64,000 bases of DNA. Origin: Gammaproteobacteria bacterium. Its GTDB lineage: Bacteria; Pseudomonadota; Gammaproteobacteria; Ga0077536. Location: positions 1 to 64,000 of the forward strand of contig JADLGE010000075.1 in assembly GCA_020849475.1 (NCBI GenBank), read 5' to 3'. Positions 53,063 to 64,000 of this stretch are shown here, piece by piece (within the stretch, counting starts at the first letter, position 1; every line of letters begins with the position of its first letter). The notes below the pieces were generated by a model. The model made no database searches, was not told the DNA's origin, and worked only from the letters and a program-made list of their open reading frames with translations. A program made the translations under genes and the position numbers.

Positions 53063-54275
53063 ACGGCCGACGGCCGATACCCAACCCCGCCCGATAGCCG
53101 GCATTCGTCTCGCGACCGCCGCGTCGGGTACGCGCTACAAGAACCGCACCGACCTGACGCTCATCGAAATCGCGCCGGGCGCGACCGTCGAGTGCCTGTT
53201 CACGCGCAACAAGTTTTGCGCGGCGCCGGTCACGGTGGCTCGCGAGCACTGGGCGCGTGGCCAGTCGCGCTATCTCATCATCAATGCCGGCAATGCCAAT
53301 GCCGGCACCGGTACGCCGGGCCAACAGCGGTGCCTGGAAGTGTGCGCGGCGATGGCCAAGGCCGCCGGCTGCGAGACGGCCGACGTGCTGCCATTTTCGA
53401 CCGGCGTCATCGGCCAACAGATGAATGCCGCCGCGCTGTCGGCACCCGCGCCGGCGCTGGTCGCCGAGCTCGCGGCCGATGGCTGGCAGCATGCCGCGGC
53501 CGCCATCATGACCACCGACACGCGCGCCAAGATTCGCAGTGTCGAGGTCAACGAGGGCGGCCAGCGCTTCGCGGTGACCGGCATCGCCAAGGGCAGCGGC
53601 ATGATCAAACCGGACATGGCGACCATGCTCGGCTACGTCGCGACCGATGCCAAGGTCGCACCGGCGGTGTGGAAAGCCATCGCCGCGCGCGCCACCGATG
53701 TCAGCTTCAACCGCATCACGGTCGATGGCGACACCTCGACCAATGACGCCCTGGTGCTGATGGCAACGGGCGCCGCCGACATGCCCGTCATCGACAGCCC
53801 GCAGCACCCGCTTTATGCGCACCTCGCGGCGGCGGTGGAAGCGGTGTGCATCGGCCTTGCGCAGGACATCATTCGTGATGGCGAAGGCGCTACCAAATTC
53901 ATTACCGTCAGGGTCAGCGGCGGTTACAGCGAGCGCGACTGTGTACGTGTGGCCTATGCGGTGGCCGAGTCACCGCTGGTCAAGACCGCGATGTTCGCCA
54001 GCGATGCCAACTGGGGGCGCATCCTCGCCGCCGTCGGTCGCGCCGGCGCCGAGCAACTCGCCATCGAGGAAGTGAACCTCGCCATCGGTGGCCTGCCCAT
54101 CGTCATCGGCGGTGAGCCGGCGCCGAACTACACCGAAGCCGAAGGCAGCGCCATCATGAAAAAGCCGGAGATAGACATCGACATCACCATCGGTCGCGGT
54201 GCCGAGTCCGCCACGGTGTGGACCTGCGATTTCTCCTACGACTACGTCAAGATCAACGCCGAGTACCGCAGCTGA
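53046..54275 (+). CDS. argJ: Glutamate N-acetyltransferase / amino-acid acetyltransferase (ornithine acetyltransferase)
   Basis: 409 residues from ATG 53046. Transfers acetyl from N-acetylornithine to glutamate in the cyclic arginine pathway; some forms also use acetyl-CoA. Autoprocessing occurs at the conserved [10 protein letters not shown], between Ala and the nucleophile Thr. Other motifs: [21 protein letters not shown], and [13 protein letters not shown]. Overlaps secA by 17 bases, as in many gammaproteobacteria. Confidence 0.97.
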
Positions 54276-54283
54276 TCTGAACC

Positions 54284-55324
54284 GTGAGCACGGCGCCGCA
54301 GCACAGCGCCGCCACGCCCAGACTGCGCGTGGCGGCGGCGGCCATCCGGCGCCACGATGGCGCCATCCTCTTGAGTGTGCGTCCCGCGCATACCGCCCAC
54401 GGCGGCCTGTGGGAATTCCCCGGCGGCAAACTCGAAGCGCGTGAGCGGCCGGTCGACGGGCTCGCGCGCGAACTGGTCGAAGAACTCGGCATTCATATCG
54501 AGCGCGCCACACCGCTCATCACCGTGCGGCATGTTTATCCCAAGGCCGAGGTCGAGCTCATCGTCTTTGAAGTGCGCGACTGGCAGGGCGAACCTCATGG
54601 CCGTGAAGGCCAGCACGTCGAATGGGTCGACATCTCAAAGTTGTCGGCACTGCAATTCCCCGCCGCCAATCTGCCGGTCACGACCGCCGTCACCCTGCCG
54701 CGCGTGATGATGGTCACGCCTGACCTCGGCGCCGACGAAGACGCGTTCCTCACGCGCCTCGAAGCCTGCCTCGCGGCGGGTGTGGAGCTGGTGCAGTTGC
54801 GCATCCGCGCGCTTGGCGAGCAGCGCCGGCGCGTGGTGACGGCGGCCCTCGCGGCCTGTGCTCGCCACCATGCGCGTTTGATGTTGAATGGCTCAGCGCA
54901 GGACGCGGTCGCGCTCGGCGCGCATGGCGTGCATCTCAATCGCCAGCGCCTGTTCGAGTGCGAGGCGCGGCCGGTGGCCGCGACAATGTTGCTGAGCGCC
55001 GCCTGCCACGACGCACGGGAATTGGCCCAGGCCGAGCGCATCGGCGTGGACTTCGTCTATCTTTCTCCGGTGCTGGCGACCACCAGCCATGCGGGCGCCG
55101 AGACGCTGGGCTGGCCACGGTTGCGCGCGCTGTGCACGGCCACGCGCCTGCCGGTCTATGCGCTGGGCGGCATGACGCCGCCGCAGCTGCCACGCGCCGT
55201 GCGCGCCGGCTGCCAGGGCATTGCGATGTTGAGTGGTCTATGGGAACACGCGGCGCCGGCGGCGCTGCTGGAACGTGCGGCGAAGGAACTCGCGAAGGCG
55301 GCCCGTCACATCAAGCCGGGCTGA
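54284..55324 (+). CDS. Nudix hydrolase fused to a ThiE-like domain
   Basis: 346 residues from GTG 54284, 8 bases after argJ. Residues 13-135 form a MutT-type Nudix domain with box GGKLEARERPVDGLARELVEELGI (about 47-70), so it probably hydrolyses oxidised nucleotides such as 8-oxo-dGTP. Residues 140-340 have the thiamine phosphate synthase fold, but key residues differ: QLRIRA replaces the QxRxK motif, N202 is followed by G rather than D, and SPVLATTSHAG lacks the lysine of the TxTK loop. Thus TMP synthase activity is doubtful. This two-domain fusion is known in gammaproteobacteria; the second domain's job is not. Confidence 0.92.
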   Translation: MSTAPQHSAATPRLRVAAAAIRRHDGAILLSVRPAHTAHGGLWEFPGGKLEARERPVDGLARELVEELGIHIERATPLITVRHVYPKAEVELIVFEVRDWQGEPHGREGQHVEWVDISKLSALQFPAANLPVTTAVTLPRVMMVTPDLGADEDAFLTRLEACLAAGVELVQLRIRALGEQRRRVVTAALAACARHHARLMLNGSAQDAVALGAHGVHLNRQRLFECEARPVAATMLLSAACHDARELAQAERIGVDFVYLSPVLATTSHAGAETLGWPRLRALCTATRLPVYALGGMTPPQLPRAVRAGCQGIAMLSGLWEHAAPAALLERAAKELAKAARHIKPG

Positions 55325-55336
55325 AATCCGCGCGCG

Positions 55337-56155
55337 TCAGATGCCGCAGCAGGCCAGTTCGAAACGCACGTCGTCCTGCACCTGCACGGCGCGGGTCGAG
55401 GTCTGACGCTGCGAATAGAAGCGCACCGTGAAGCGATGCTTGCCTCCGCTGATCTCGGGAAAAGTCTCGGCGCCGCCCGGCATCACCACGCGCACTATCT
55501 GGCACTGCGCGGCGCTCTCGAACTGCTGTTGATAGAAGCCAGCGTTGGCGACCGCGATGCGTGGATTGGCGCTGTCGCGAATCAGCGCCAGGATGAGCTT
55601 GATGGCTTTTTCGATGACGCGGATGTCCTGCATCCACACCATCATCTGACCGCTGCGCTGAGAGGGCTGACCGTTCAACCAGAAATGCAGTGACGGCACG
55701 TCGAAACTGCAGGTGCCACCGGGAATGCTCATGCGCTGGCGCACCTGGTTGGCCAATTCATCGTTGCGTATGCGCGCGCCGGGCTGGCAATCCGGCGACT
55801 TCAATTGCACCAGCACCTCGCTCATCGAGCCGATGGTTTTGTCGAGTACGGCAGAATTGACGCTGGGATTGTTGCGCAGGCTGTTGAACGTCGAGATCTC
55901 GCGTTCCAGTTCCTTGATCAATTCTCCCTTGATGTCGGTGCGCACCAGGAAATCGCTGACCTCGAGGAGGCGGCCCAGCGCATTGCGCGCGCTCCAGTGA
56001 TCGCCGCCTTCAATGCCGGTGTCGATGCCATGGAAAAGATGTTCGAGACGCAGGCAGTTGCGGATACGCTCATTGAGCGGCTGCTCGTAGATGACCGAGG
56101 TGTCGGTGTCAGGGAAAAGACTGGGCTGACTGGCCCCGCGATCGCCTGCGGTCAC
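55337..56155 (-). CDS. zapD: Cell division protein ZapD
   Basis: 272 residues. Binds the C-terminal tail of FtsZ and bundles filaments. Family segments: YEQPLNERIRNCLRLEHLF, SARNALGRLLEVSDFLVRTDIKGELIKELEREISTFNSLRNNPSVN, and FDVPSLHFWLNGQPSQRSGQM. The C-terminal beta domain is complete. yacG, which often follows zapD, is absent: the Nudix gene ends 12 bases away. Convergent with it; coaE lies upstream. Confidence 0.96.
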   Translation of the reverse strand: MTAGDRGASQPSLFPDTDTSVIYEQPLNERIRNCLRLEHLFHGIDTGIEGGDHWSARNALGRLLEVSDFLVRTDIKGELIKELEREISTFNSLRNNPSVNSAVLDKTIGSMSEVLVQLKSPDCQPGARIRNDELANQVRQRMSIPGGTCSFDVPSLHFWLNGQPSQRSGQMMVWMQDIRVIEKAIKLILALIRDSANPRIAVANAGFYQQQFESAAQCQIVRVVMPGGAETFPEISGGKHRFTVRFYSQRQTSTRAVQVQDDVRFELACCGI

Positions 56156-56165
56156 AGGAATGCCT

Positions 56166-56780
56166 TCATGCTTTGGCCGCGGCTAGTTGCAGGTACATGT
56201 TGTGTAGTTCGTCCACACGGCCGGCGAGTGAGGCCGTGTCTCCATCATTGACCACCACATCGTCGGCGATGCGCAGACGCGCCTCGCGGCTGGCCTGTGT
56301 GCGCATGATTGCGGCGACCTCGGCTTCTGTCAAATGATCGCGCGCGCGCACGCGCTCCATCTGCAGGGCTTCAGGACAATCGACCACCAGCACGCGGTCG
56401 ATGAGCTCATTGCGGCCGCCTTCGGCCAGCAAGGGGATGCCGAGCATGCAATAGGCGTCGCTGACGGCCTCGACATGGGCGCGCATGCCGGCGCGGATGG
56501 CGGGGTGGGTGATGGCTTCGAGTTCGCCGCGCCGCGCCGGGTCGGCGAACACGATGCCGCGCAGCCGCGCGCGATCAAGCCGCCCGTCGTCGCCGACGAC
56601 TTGCGGGCCGAAAGAAGCAACGATGGCCGCGAGCGCGGGTGTGCCGGGCTCCACCACCTCGCGCGCCACCTGGTCGGCGTCGATGACAACGATGCCGTGG
56701 CGCTCGCTGAACACGCGGCACACGGTCGACTTGCCCGAGCCGATGCCTCCGGTCACGCCCACCACGTACGCACGCTTCAC
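56166..56780 (-). CDS. coaE: Dephospho-CoA kinase
   Basis: 204 residues. Final step of coenzyme A synthesis, phosphorylating the 3' ribose hydroxyl. P-loop VTGGIGSGKSTVCRVF, the DADQVAREVVEPGTPALAAI motif and the LGIPLLAEGGRNELIDRVLVVDCPEALQMERV region are all conserved. It overlaps the pilD start by 4 bases and lies before zapD, the standard order. Confidence 0.97.
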   Translation of the reverse strand: MKRAYVVGVTGGIGSGKSTVCRVFSERHGIVVIDADQVAREVVEPGTPALAAIVASFGPQVVGDDGRLDRARLRGIVFADPARRGELEAITHPAIRAGMRAHVEAVSDAYCMLGIPLLAEGGRNELIDRVLVVDCPEALQMERVRARDHLTEAEVAAIMRTQASREARLRIADDVVVNDGDTASLAGRVDELHNMYLQLAAAKA

Positions 56781-57679
56781 AGTCTCGCTCCCGATTGAAA
56801 CAGGCCGGCGATGGCGTCATCGAAAAACATCGCGACGATGCCGGCGGCCGCCAGAAAAGGCCCGAAAGGAATGGGTTCGCCGCGCTTGGTGAGGCCGCTG
56901 GCCATCGCGCCTATGCCGACCACCGCGCCGATCACCGACGACAACAGGATCACTGCCGGCAGCGCCTGCCAGCCCAGCCACGCGCCCAAGGCCGCCAGCA
57001 ATTTGAAGTCGCCATAGCCCATGCCTTCCTTGCCGGTGATGAGCTTGAAGCCCCAGTAGATGGACCACAGGCTGAGATAGCCGGCCATGGCGCCGAGCAC
57101 CGCGCTGCCGAGATCGGGCGCGAACAAACCGAAGAACGAACAGGCGAGGCCAGCCCACAGCAGGGGTTGGGTGATGTTGTCGAACAGGTAGTGGGTGTCG
57201 AAATCGATCAGCGCCAGTGCCACCAGCGCCCATGCATAGCAGGCGGCGGCGAATGCGCGCAGCAGCCACAGCGTCGAGTCGGCGTCGGCCGCAAATCCGA
57301 AATGCCAGGCCGCGAGTCCGCCCAGCAGACCGCCGCTGGCTTCGACCAGCGGATAGCGTTTGGAAATGGCCACCCGGCAATGGCGGCAACGGCCACCCAG
57401 CACCAGGTAGCTCAGCAGTGGGATGTTCTCCATGGCCGTGATCTGCGTGCCGCACTTGGGGCAGCGCGAGCGCGGACGGACCAGGTCAAAGGGTTCAGGG
57501 GGGCTGTCGCCGTCGCCGAGTTCGAGCAGGCTGCGGCAATCGCTGCGCCATTCGCGTTCGACCATGACAGGCAGACGGTGGATGACGACATTCAGAAAGC
57601 TGCCGACCAAGAGGCCCAGCACCGTCATGGCGCCGACCATGAGGGCGGGTTGCGCGGCGAGTAGGGTCAGGGTTTCCAT
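56777..57679 (-). CDS. pilD: Type IV prepilin peptidase / N-methyltransferase
   Basis: 300 residues. Integral membrane aspartyl protease that cleaves and methylates prepilins. Two cysteine pairs are intact (CPKCGTQITAMENIPLLSYLVLGGRCRHC), with the catalytic aspartates in LIDFDTHYLFDN and GMGYGDFKLLAALG. About eight membrane helices. A perfect 11-bp hairpin separates it from pilC. It also can process type II secretion pseudopilins if present. Confidence 0.97.
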   Translation of the reverse strand: METLTLLAAQPALMVGAMTVLGLLVGSFLNVVIHRLPVMVEREWRSDCRSLLELGDGDSPPEPFDLVRPRSRCPKCGTQITAMENIPLLSYLVLGGRCRHCRVAISKRYPLVEASGGLLGGLAAWHFGFAADADSTLWLLRAFAAACYAWALVALALIDFDTHYLFDNITQPLLWAGLACSFFGLFAPDLGSAVLGAMAGYLSLWSIYWGFKLITGKEGMGYGDFKLLAALGAWLGWQALPAVILLSSVIGAVVGIGAMASGLTKRGEPIPFGPFLAAAGIVAMFFDDAIAGLFQSGARL

Positions 57680-57707
57680 GGCTGTAGCGGCTGCCGCCAG
57701 TGCCGCA

Positions 57708-57735
57708 GCGCTGATCGTGTGGCAACGATCAGCGC
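57708..57735. other. Strong stem-loop between pilC and pilD
   Basis: GCGCTGATCGT and ACGATCAGCGC form a perfect 11-bp stem around GTGGCA. No T-tract follows in the pilD direction, so it does not look like a terminator. A role in mRNA stability or a partial transcription barrier, making PilD less abundant than PilBC, is possible. Some bacterial interspersed repeats look similar; other copies would have to be sought. Confidence 0.5.
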
Positions 57736-57771
57736 ACTGTTGCGGGCTTTGGAAGCGGGACGTCGGTGGCC

Positions 57772-58992
57772 TTAAACCACCTGGCCCATCTTGAAGATTG
57801 GCAGGTACATGGCGATCACGAGACCACCGATGAGCACACCGAGCACCGCCATGATGATGGGCTCGAGCAGGCTGGTCAGCGAATCGACCGCGTCGTCCAC
57901 TTCCTGCTCGTACCAGTCGGCGACTTTGCTCAGCATCGAATCAAGCGCGCCCGATTCTTCACCGATGGCGACCATCTGCACGACCATGTTGGGGAAGATG
58001 TTGACGTCGCGCATGGCGGTCTGCATCTGCGTACCGGTGGCGATTTCGTCGCGCATCTTCATCACGGCTTCGTAATAGACGATGTTGCCGCAGGCGCCGG
58101 CCACCGAGGTCATGGCTTCCACCAGCGGCGTGCCGGCGGCGAACATGGTGGCGAGCGTGCGCGCAAAGCGCGCGATCGCCGACTTGTTGAGGATGTCGCC
58201 CAGCACCGGGAACTTGAGCAGCGCCCGGTCGACGAAATGCGCGAATTTGATTGAGCGCTTCATGGCCTGGATGATGCCGAACACCGCGCCCACGATCGCG
58301 CCGATCAGGAGGTACCAGTAAGACTGGAACCACTTCGACATGTTGATCACTATCTGGGTCAGGGCCGGCAGCTCGGCGCCGAAGCCCGAGAACAGATCCT
58401 GGAACTGCGGAATGACGAAGATCATGAGGATGCAGGTGATGACGAAAGCCACCACCACCACCGCAATCGGATAGAACATCGCGCCCTTGATCTTGGACTT
58501 CAGGGCCTCGGTCTTTTCCATGTAGGTGGCGAGCTTGTGCAGGATGTCCTCGAGGATACCGGCATGCTCGCCGGCCACCACCAGGTTGATGTACAGCTCG
58601 TTGAATTGCTGCGGATGCTTGGACAGCGCCTCGTTCAGCGAACCGCCCGCTTCGACATCGGCCTTGATGCCCATGATGAGCTGCTGCATGGCCTTGTTCT
58701 CATGGCCACGCCCGACGATTTCAAACGACTGCACCAAGGGCACGCCCGACGACATCATGGTCGCCATCTGGCGGCTGAAAACGGTGATGTCCTTGGTCGT
58801 GATCTTGCCGCTCGACTCACCGAACAGCGGCTTGCTCTTCTTCTTGACCTTGAGCGGGTTGACACCCTGCCGCCGCAGTTGGGCCTTGATCAGGGCATCG
58901 TTCTGCCCGGACATCTCACCCTTGACGCGCTTGCCATGCCGGTCCACCCCTTCCCAGGTGAACATCGAGGATTTGACTGCGGCTTCTGCCAT
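57772..58992 (-). CDS. pilC: Type IV pilus inner membrane platform protein PilC
   Basis: 406 residues. GspF-type platform with two T2SSF domains: FSRQMATMMSSGVPLVQSFEIVGRG and FARTLATMFAAGTPLVEAMTSVAGA, each followed by membrane helices (VVVAFVITCILMIFVIPQF and the final IMAVLGVLIGGLVIAMYLPIF). It connects the PilB/PilT ATPases to pilus assembly. Three bases after pilB. Confidence 0.97.
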   Translation of the reverse strand: MAEAAVKSSMFTWEGVDRHGKRVKGEMSGQNDALIKAQLRRQGVNPLKVKKKSKPLFGESSGKITTKDITVFSRQMATMMSSGVPLVQSFEIVGRGHENKAMQQLIMGIKADVEAGGSLNEALSKHPQQFNELYINLVVAGEHAGILEDILHKLATYMEKTEALKSKIKGAMFYPIAVVVVAFVITCILMIFVIPQFQDLFSGFGAELPALTQIVINMSKWFQSYWYLLIGAIVGAVFGIIQAMKRSIKFAHFVDRALLKFPVLGDILNKSAIARFARTLATMFAAGTPLVEAMTSVAGACGNIVYYEAVMKMRDEIATGTQMQTAMRDVNIFPNMVVQMVAIGEESGALDSMLSKVADWYEQEVDDAVDSLTSLLEPIIMAVLGVLIGGLVIAMYLPIFKMGQVV

Positions 58993-58995
58993 GAC

Positions 58996-60717
<1,722 letters not shown>

Positions 60718-60804
60718 GGGTCAGCTCGCGAGGTCAGTTGATTCCACACAAAATGGTAGATTAGTCGCTTCTAAATAGCTACTCCGTCGAATGATTTTGA
60801 CGCG

Positions 60805-60833
60805 CGCGCACGCCCTCAAACGAGGCGTGCGCG
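60805..60833. terminator. Stem-loop between clpB and pilB, possible terminator
   Basis: CGCGCACGCC and GGCGTGCGCG form a 10-bp stem around a 9-base loop, 22 bases past the clpB stop. It is GC-rich but lacks a T-run on either strand, so it may be a weak or Rho-assisted terminator. The rest of the gap (60718-60854) should hold the pilB promoter, which I cannot identify. Confidence 0.4.
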
Positions 60834-60854
60834 GCGCTGTGAGGCGGCCTTTTT

Positions 60855-63449
<2,595 letters not shown>

Positions 63450-63485
63450 GCAGCGTTTCCTCGAAGAGTCGAACGGTTGCCAAGG

Positions 63486-63513
63486 AAATGGGGCTGCGCG
63501 CGATTAAATCAAG
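63486..63513 (-). promoter_or_regulatory. Sigma32 heat-shock promoter of clpB
   Basis: On the minus strand CTTGAT, a 14-base spacer and CCCCATTT match the sigma32 consensus (CTTGAA, 13-14 bases, CCCCAT-T) closely. It ends 36 bases before the clpB ATG. The -35 overlaps the pgeF stop codon (63509-63511). Confidence 0.85.
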
Positions 63514-64000
63514 CGCGACCCTCGATCCAGATCATCGCTGCCATGCGGCCAGTCTCGCCGTCGCGACGATAGGAGAACCACTGCTGCGCGTCGCTGTGCA
63601 CGCAGATGCCGCTGTGACTCACGCTGCCCACGCCGAGCGCCGTCAATTGCAGCTCGGCGATCCGTGCCAGACTCATGTGCCAGCGTCCGTCGTGCTGCGC
63701 GAAGCCGGCCGCGTTGCGCGCATCCAGCGCCACGAAGCGCGTGCGCAGATCATCGCCGACAGCATAGGCCGCCGCGCCGATGGCAGGGCCGAGCCACGCA
63801 TGCAGCGCGGACGGCGGTGCGTCGAAGGCGGCCACGGTCCTGGCAATCAGCTCACAGGCGAGGCCGCGCCAGCCGGCGTGCACCGCCGCCACCTGGCGAC
63901 CGGAGGCGTCGCACAGCAGCACCGGCAGACAATCGGCCACCATCACGGTCGCCACGCGGCCGACGGTGGTGGTGATGGCGGCGTCTCCGCGCCGCGGGCT
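63509..64000 (-). CDS. pgeF: Peptidoglycan editing factor / laccase-domain protein PgeF (YfiH), partial
   Basis: The frame is open to the right edge; 163 C-terminal residues are present. The DUF152 laccase-domain motifs are seen: the region GDAAITTTVGRVATVMVADCLPVLLCD with the metal cysteine, VAAVHAGWRGLACELIARTV with the metal histidine, and HSGICVHSDAQQWFSYRRDGETGRMAAMIW at the end. Family members have been given polyphenol oxidase, purine nucleoside cleavage and peptidoglycan-precursor editing roles. It sits before clpB, a conserved pair. The N-terminal part lies beyond the window, so the ATG at 63955 is internal. Confidence 0.93.
   Translation of the reverse strand, partial: SPRRGDAAITTTVGRVATVMVADCLPVLLCDASGRQVAAVHAGWRGLACELIARTVAAFDAPPSALHAWLGPAIGAAAYAVGDDLRTRFVALDARNAAGFAQHDGRWHMSLARIAELQLTALGVGSVSHSGICVHSDAQQWFSYRRDGETGRMAAMIWIEGRA

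Noticed and set aside
55325-55336. yacG (gyrase inhibitor) between the Nudix gene and zapD
   Set aside because: Only 12 bases separate the two genes, so yacG is not here.
57708-57735. pilC-pilD hairpin as an intrinsic terminator
   Set aside because: No T-tract on either strand downstream, and pilD follows in the same direction.

Overview
This window reads as a GC-rich gammaproteobacterial chromosome. The evidence is a Gram-negative division and cell wall (dcw) cluster ending in lpxC, a meso-diaminopimelate-type MurE, gene orders typical of gammaproteobacteria (sspAB-dolP-diaA-yraN-lpoA/rsmI-rnpB-mraZ and pilBCD-coaE-zapD-nudix-argJ-secA), a cytochrome bc1 complex, and dciA rather than a dnaC-type loader. 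I cannot name the genus. Position-by-position gene order resembles Pseudomonas-like and Xanthomonas/Chromatiales-like genomes.

Region 1, bases 1 to about 6,995, is accessory DNA: the inner end of a probable genomic island at the 3' end of a tRNA-Leu(CAA) gene. It carries the tail of a heavy-metal RND pump with a DUF3240 protein and a TolC/CzcC-like channel, an unrecognised secreted protein, a DMT/EamA transporter with a histidine-rich tail, a ChrA chromate transporter, a Tat-exported ChrC-like superoxide dismutase with altered second-shell residues, and a P4-type integrase preceded by repeated GGGGTAAC-type sites. The other end of the island lies left of the window.

Region 2, 6,996 to about 20,900, is core genome: tRNA-Leu, queA-tgt (queuosine), yajC-secD-secF (Sec translocon accessory), pdxB, purT, gloA, an orphan mlaC with ibaG-murA, then hisG (short form)-hisD-hisC. 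Region 3, 20,900 to 29,670, holds petABC (cytochrome bc1), sspA-sspB, the leftward set lpoA-yraN-diaA-dolP, rsmI and the RNase P RNA gene rnpB.

Region 4, 29,850 to 48,700, is a complete dcw cluster: mraZ-rsmH-ftsL-ftsI-murE-murF-mraY-murD-ftsW-murG-murC-murB-ddl-ftsQ-ftsA-ftsZ-lpxC. It has a sigma70 promoter followed by a three-repeat MraZ operator. Most junctions overlap by a few bases, so translation is probably coupled from rsmH to ddl/ftsQ. Together these genes make lipid-linked peptidoglycan precursors and the divisome.

Region 5, 48,700 to 64,000, holds dciA (leftward), an M23 peptidase gene, secA, argJ and a Nudix/ThiE-like fusion (rightward), then a leftward run zapD, coaE, pilD-pilC-pilB, clpB and the 3' part of pgeF. 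clpB has a very good sigma32 heat-shock promoter whose -35 overlaps the pgeF stop codon. Most of the window is conserved housekeeping sequence; the novel material is mainly in the island, plus local oddities (a PilB without its zinc cysteines, a ThiE-like domain without TMP-synthase residues, and several unexplained intergenic hairpins).
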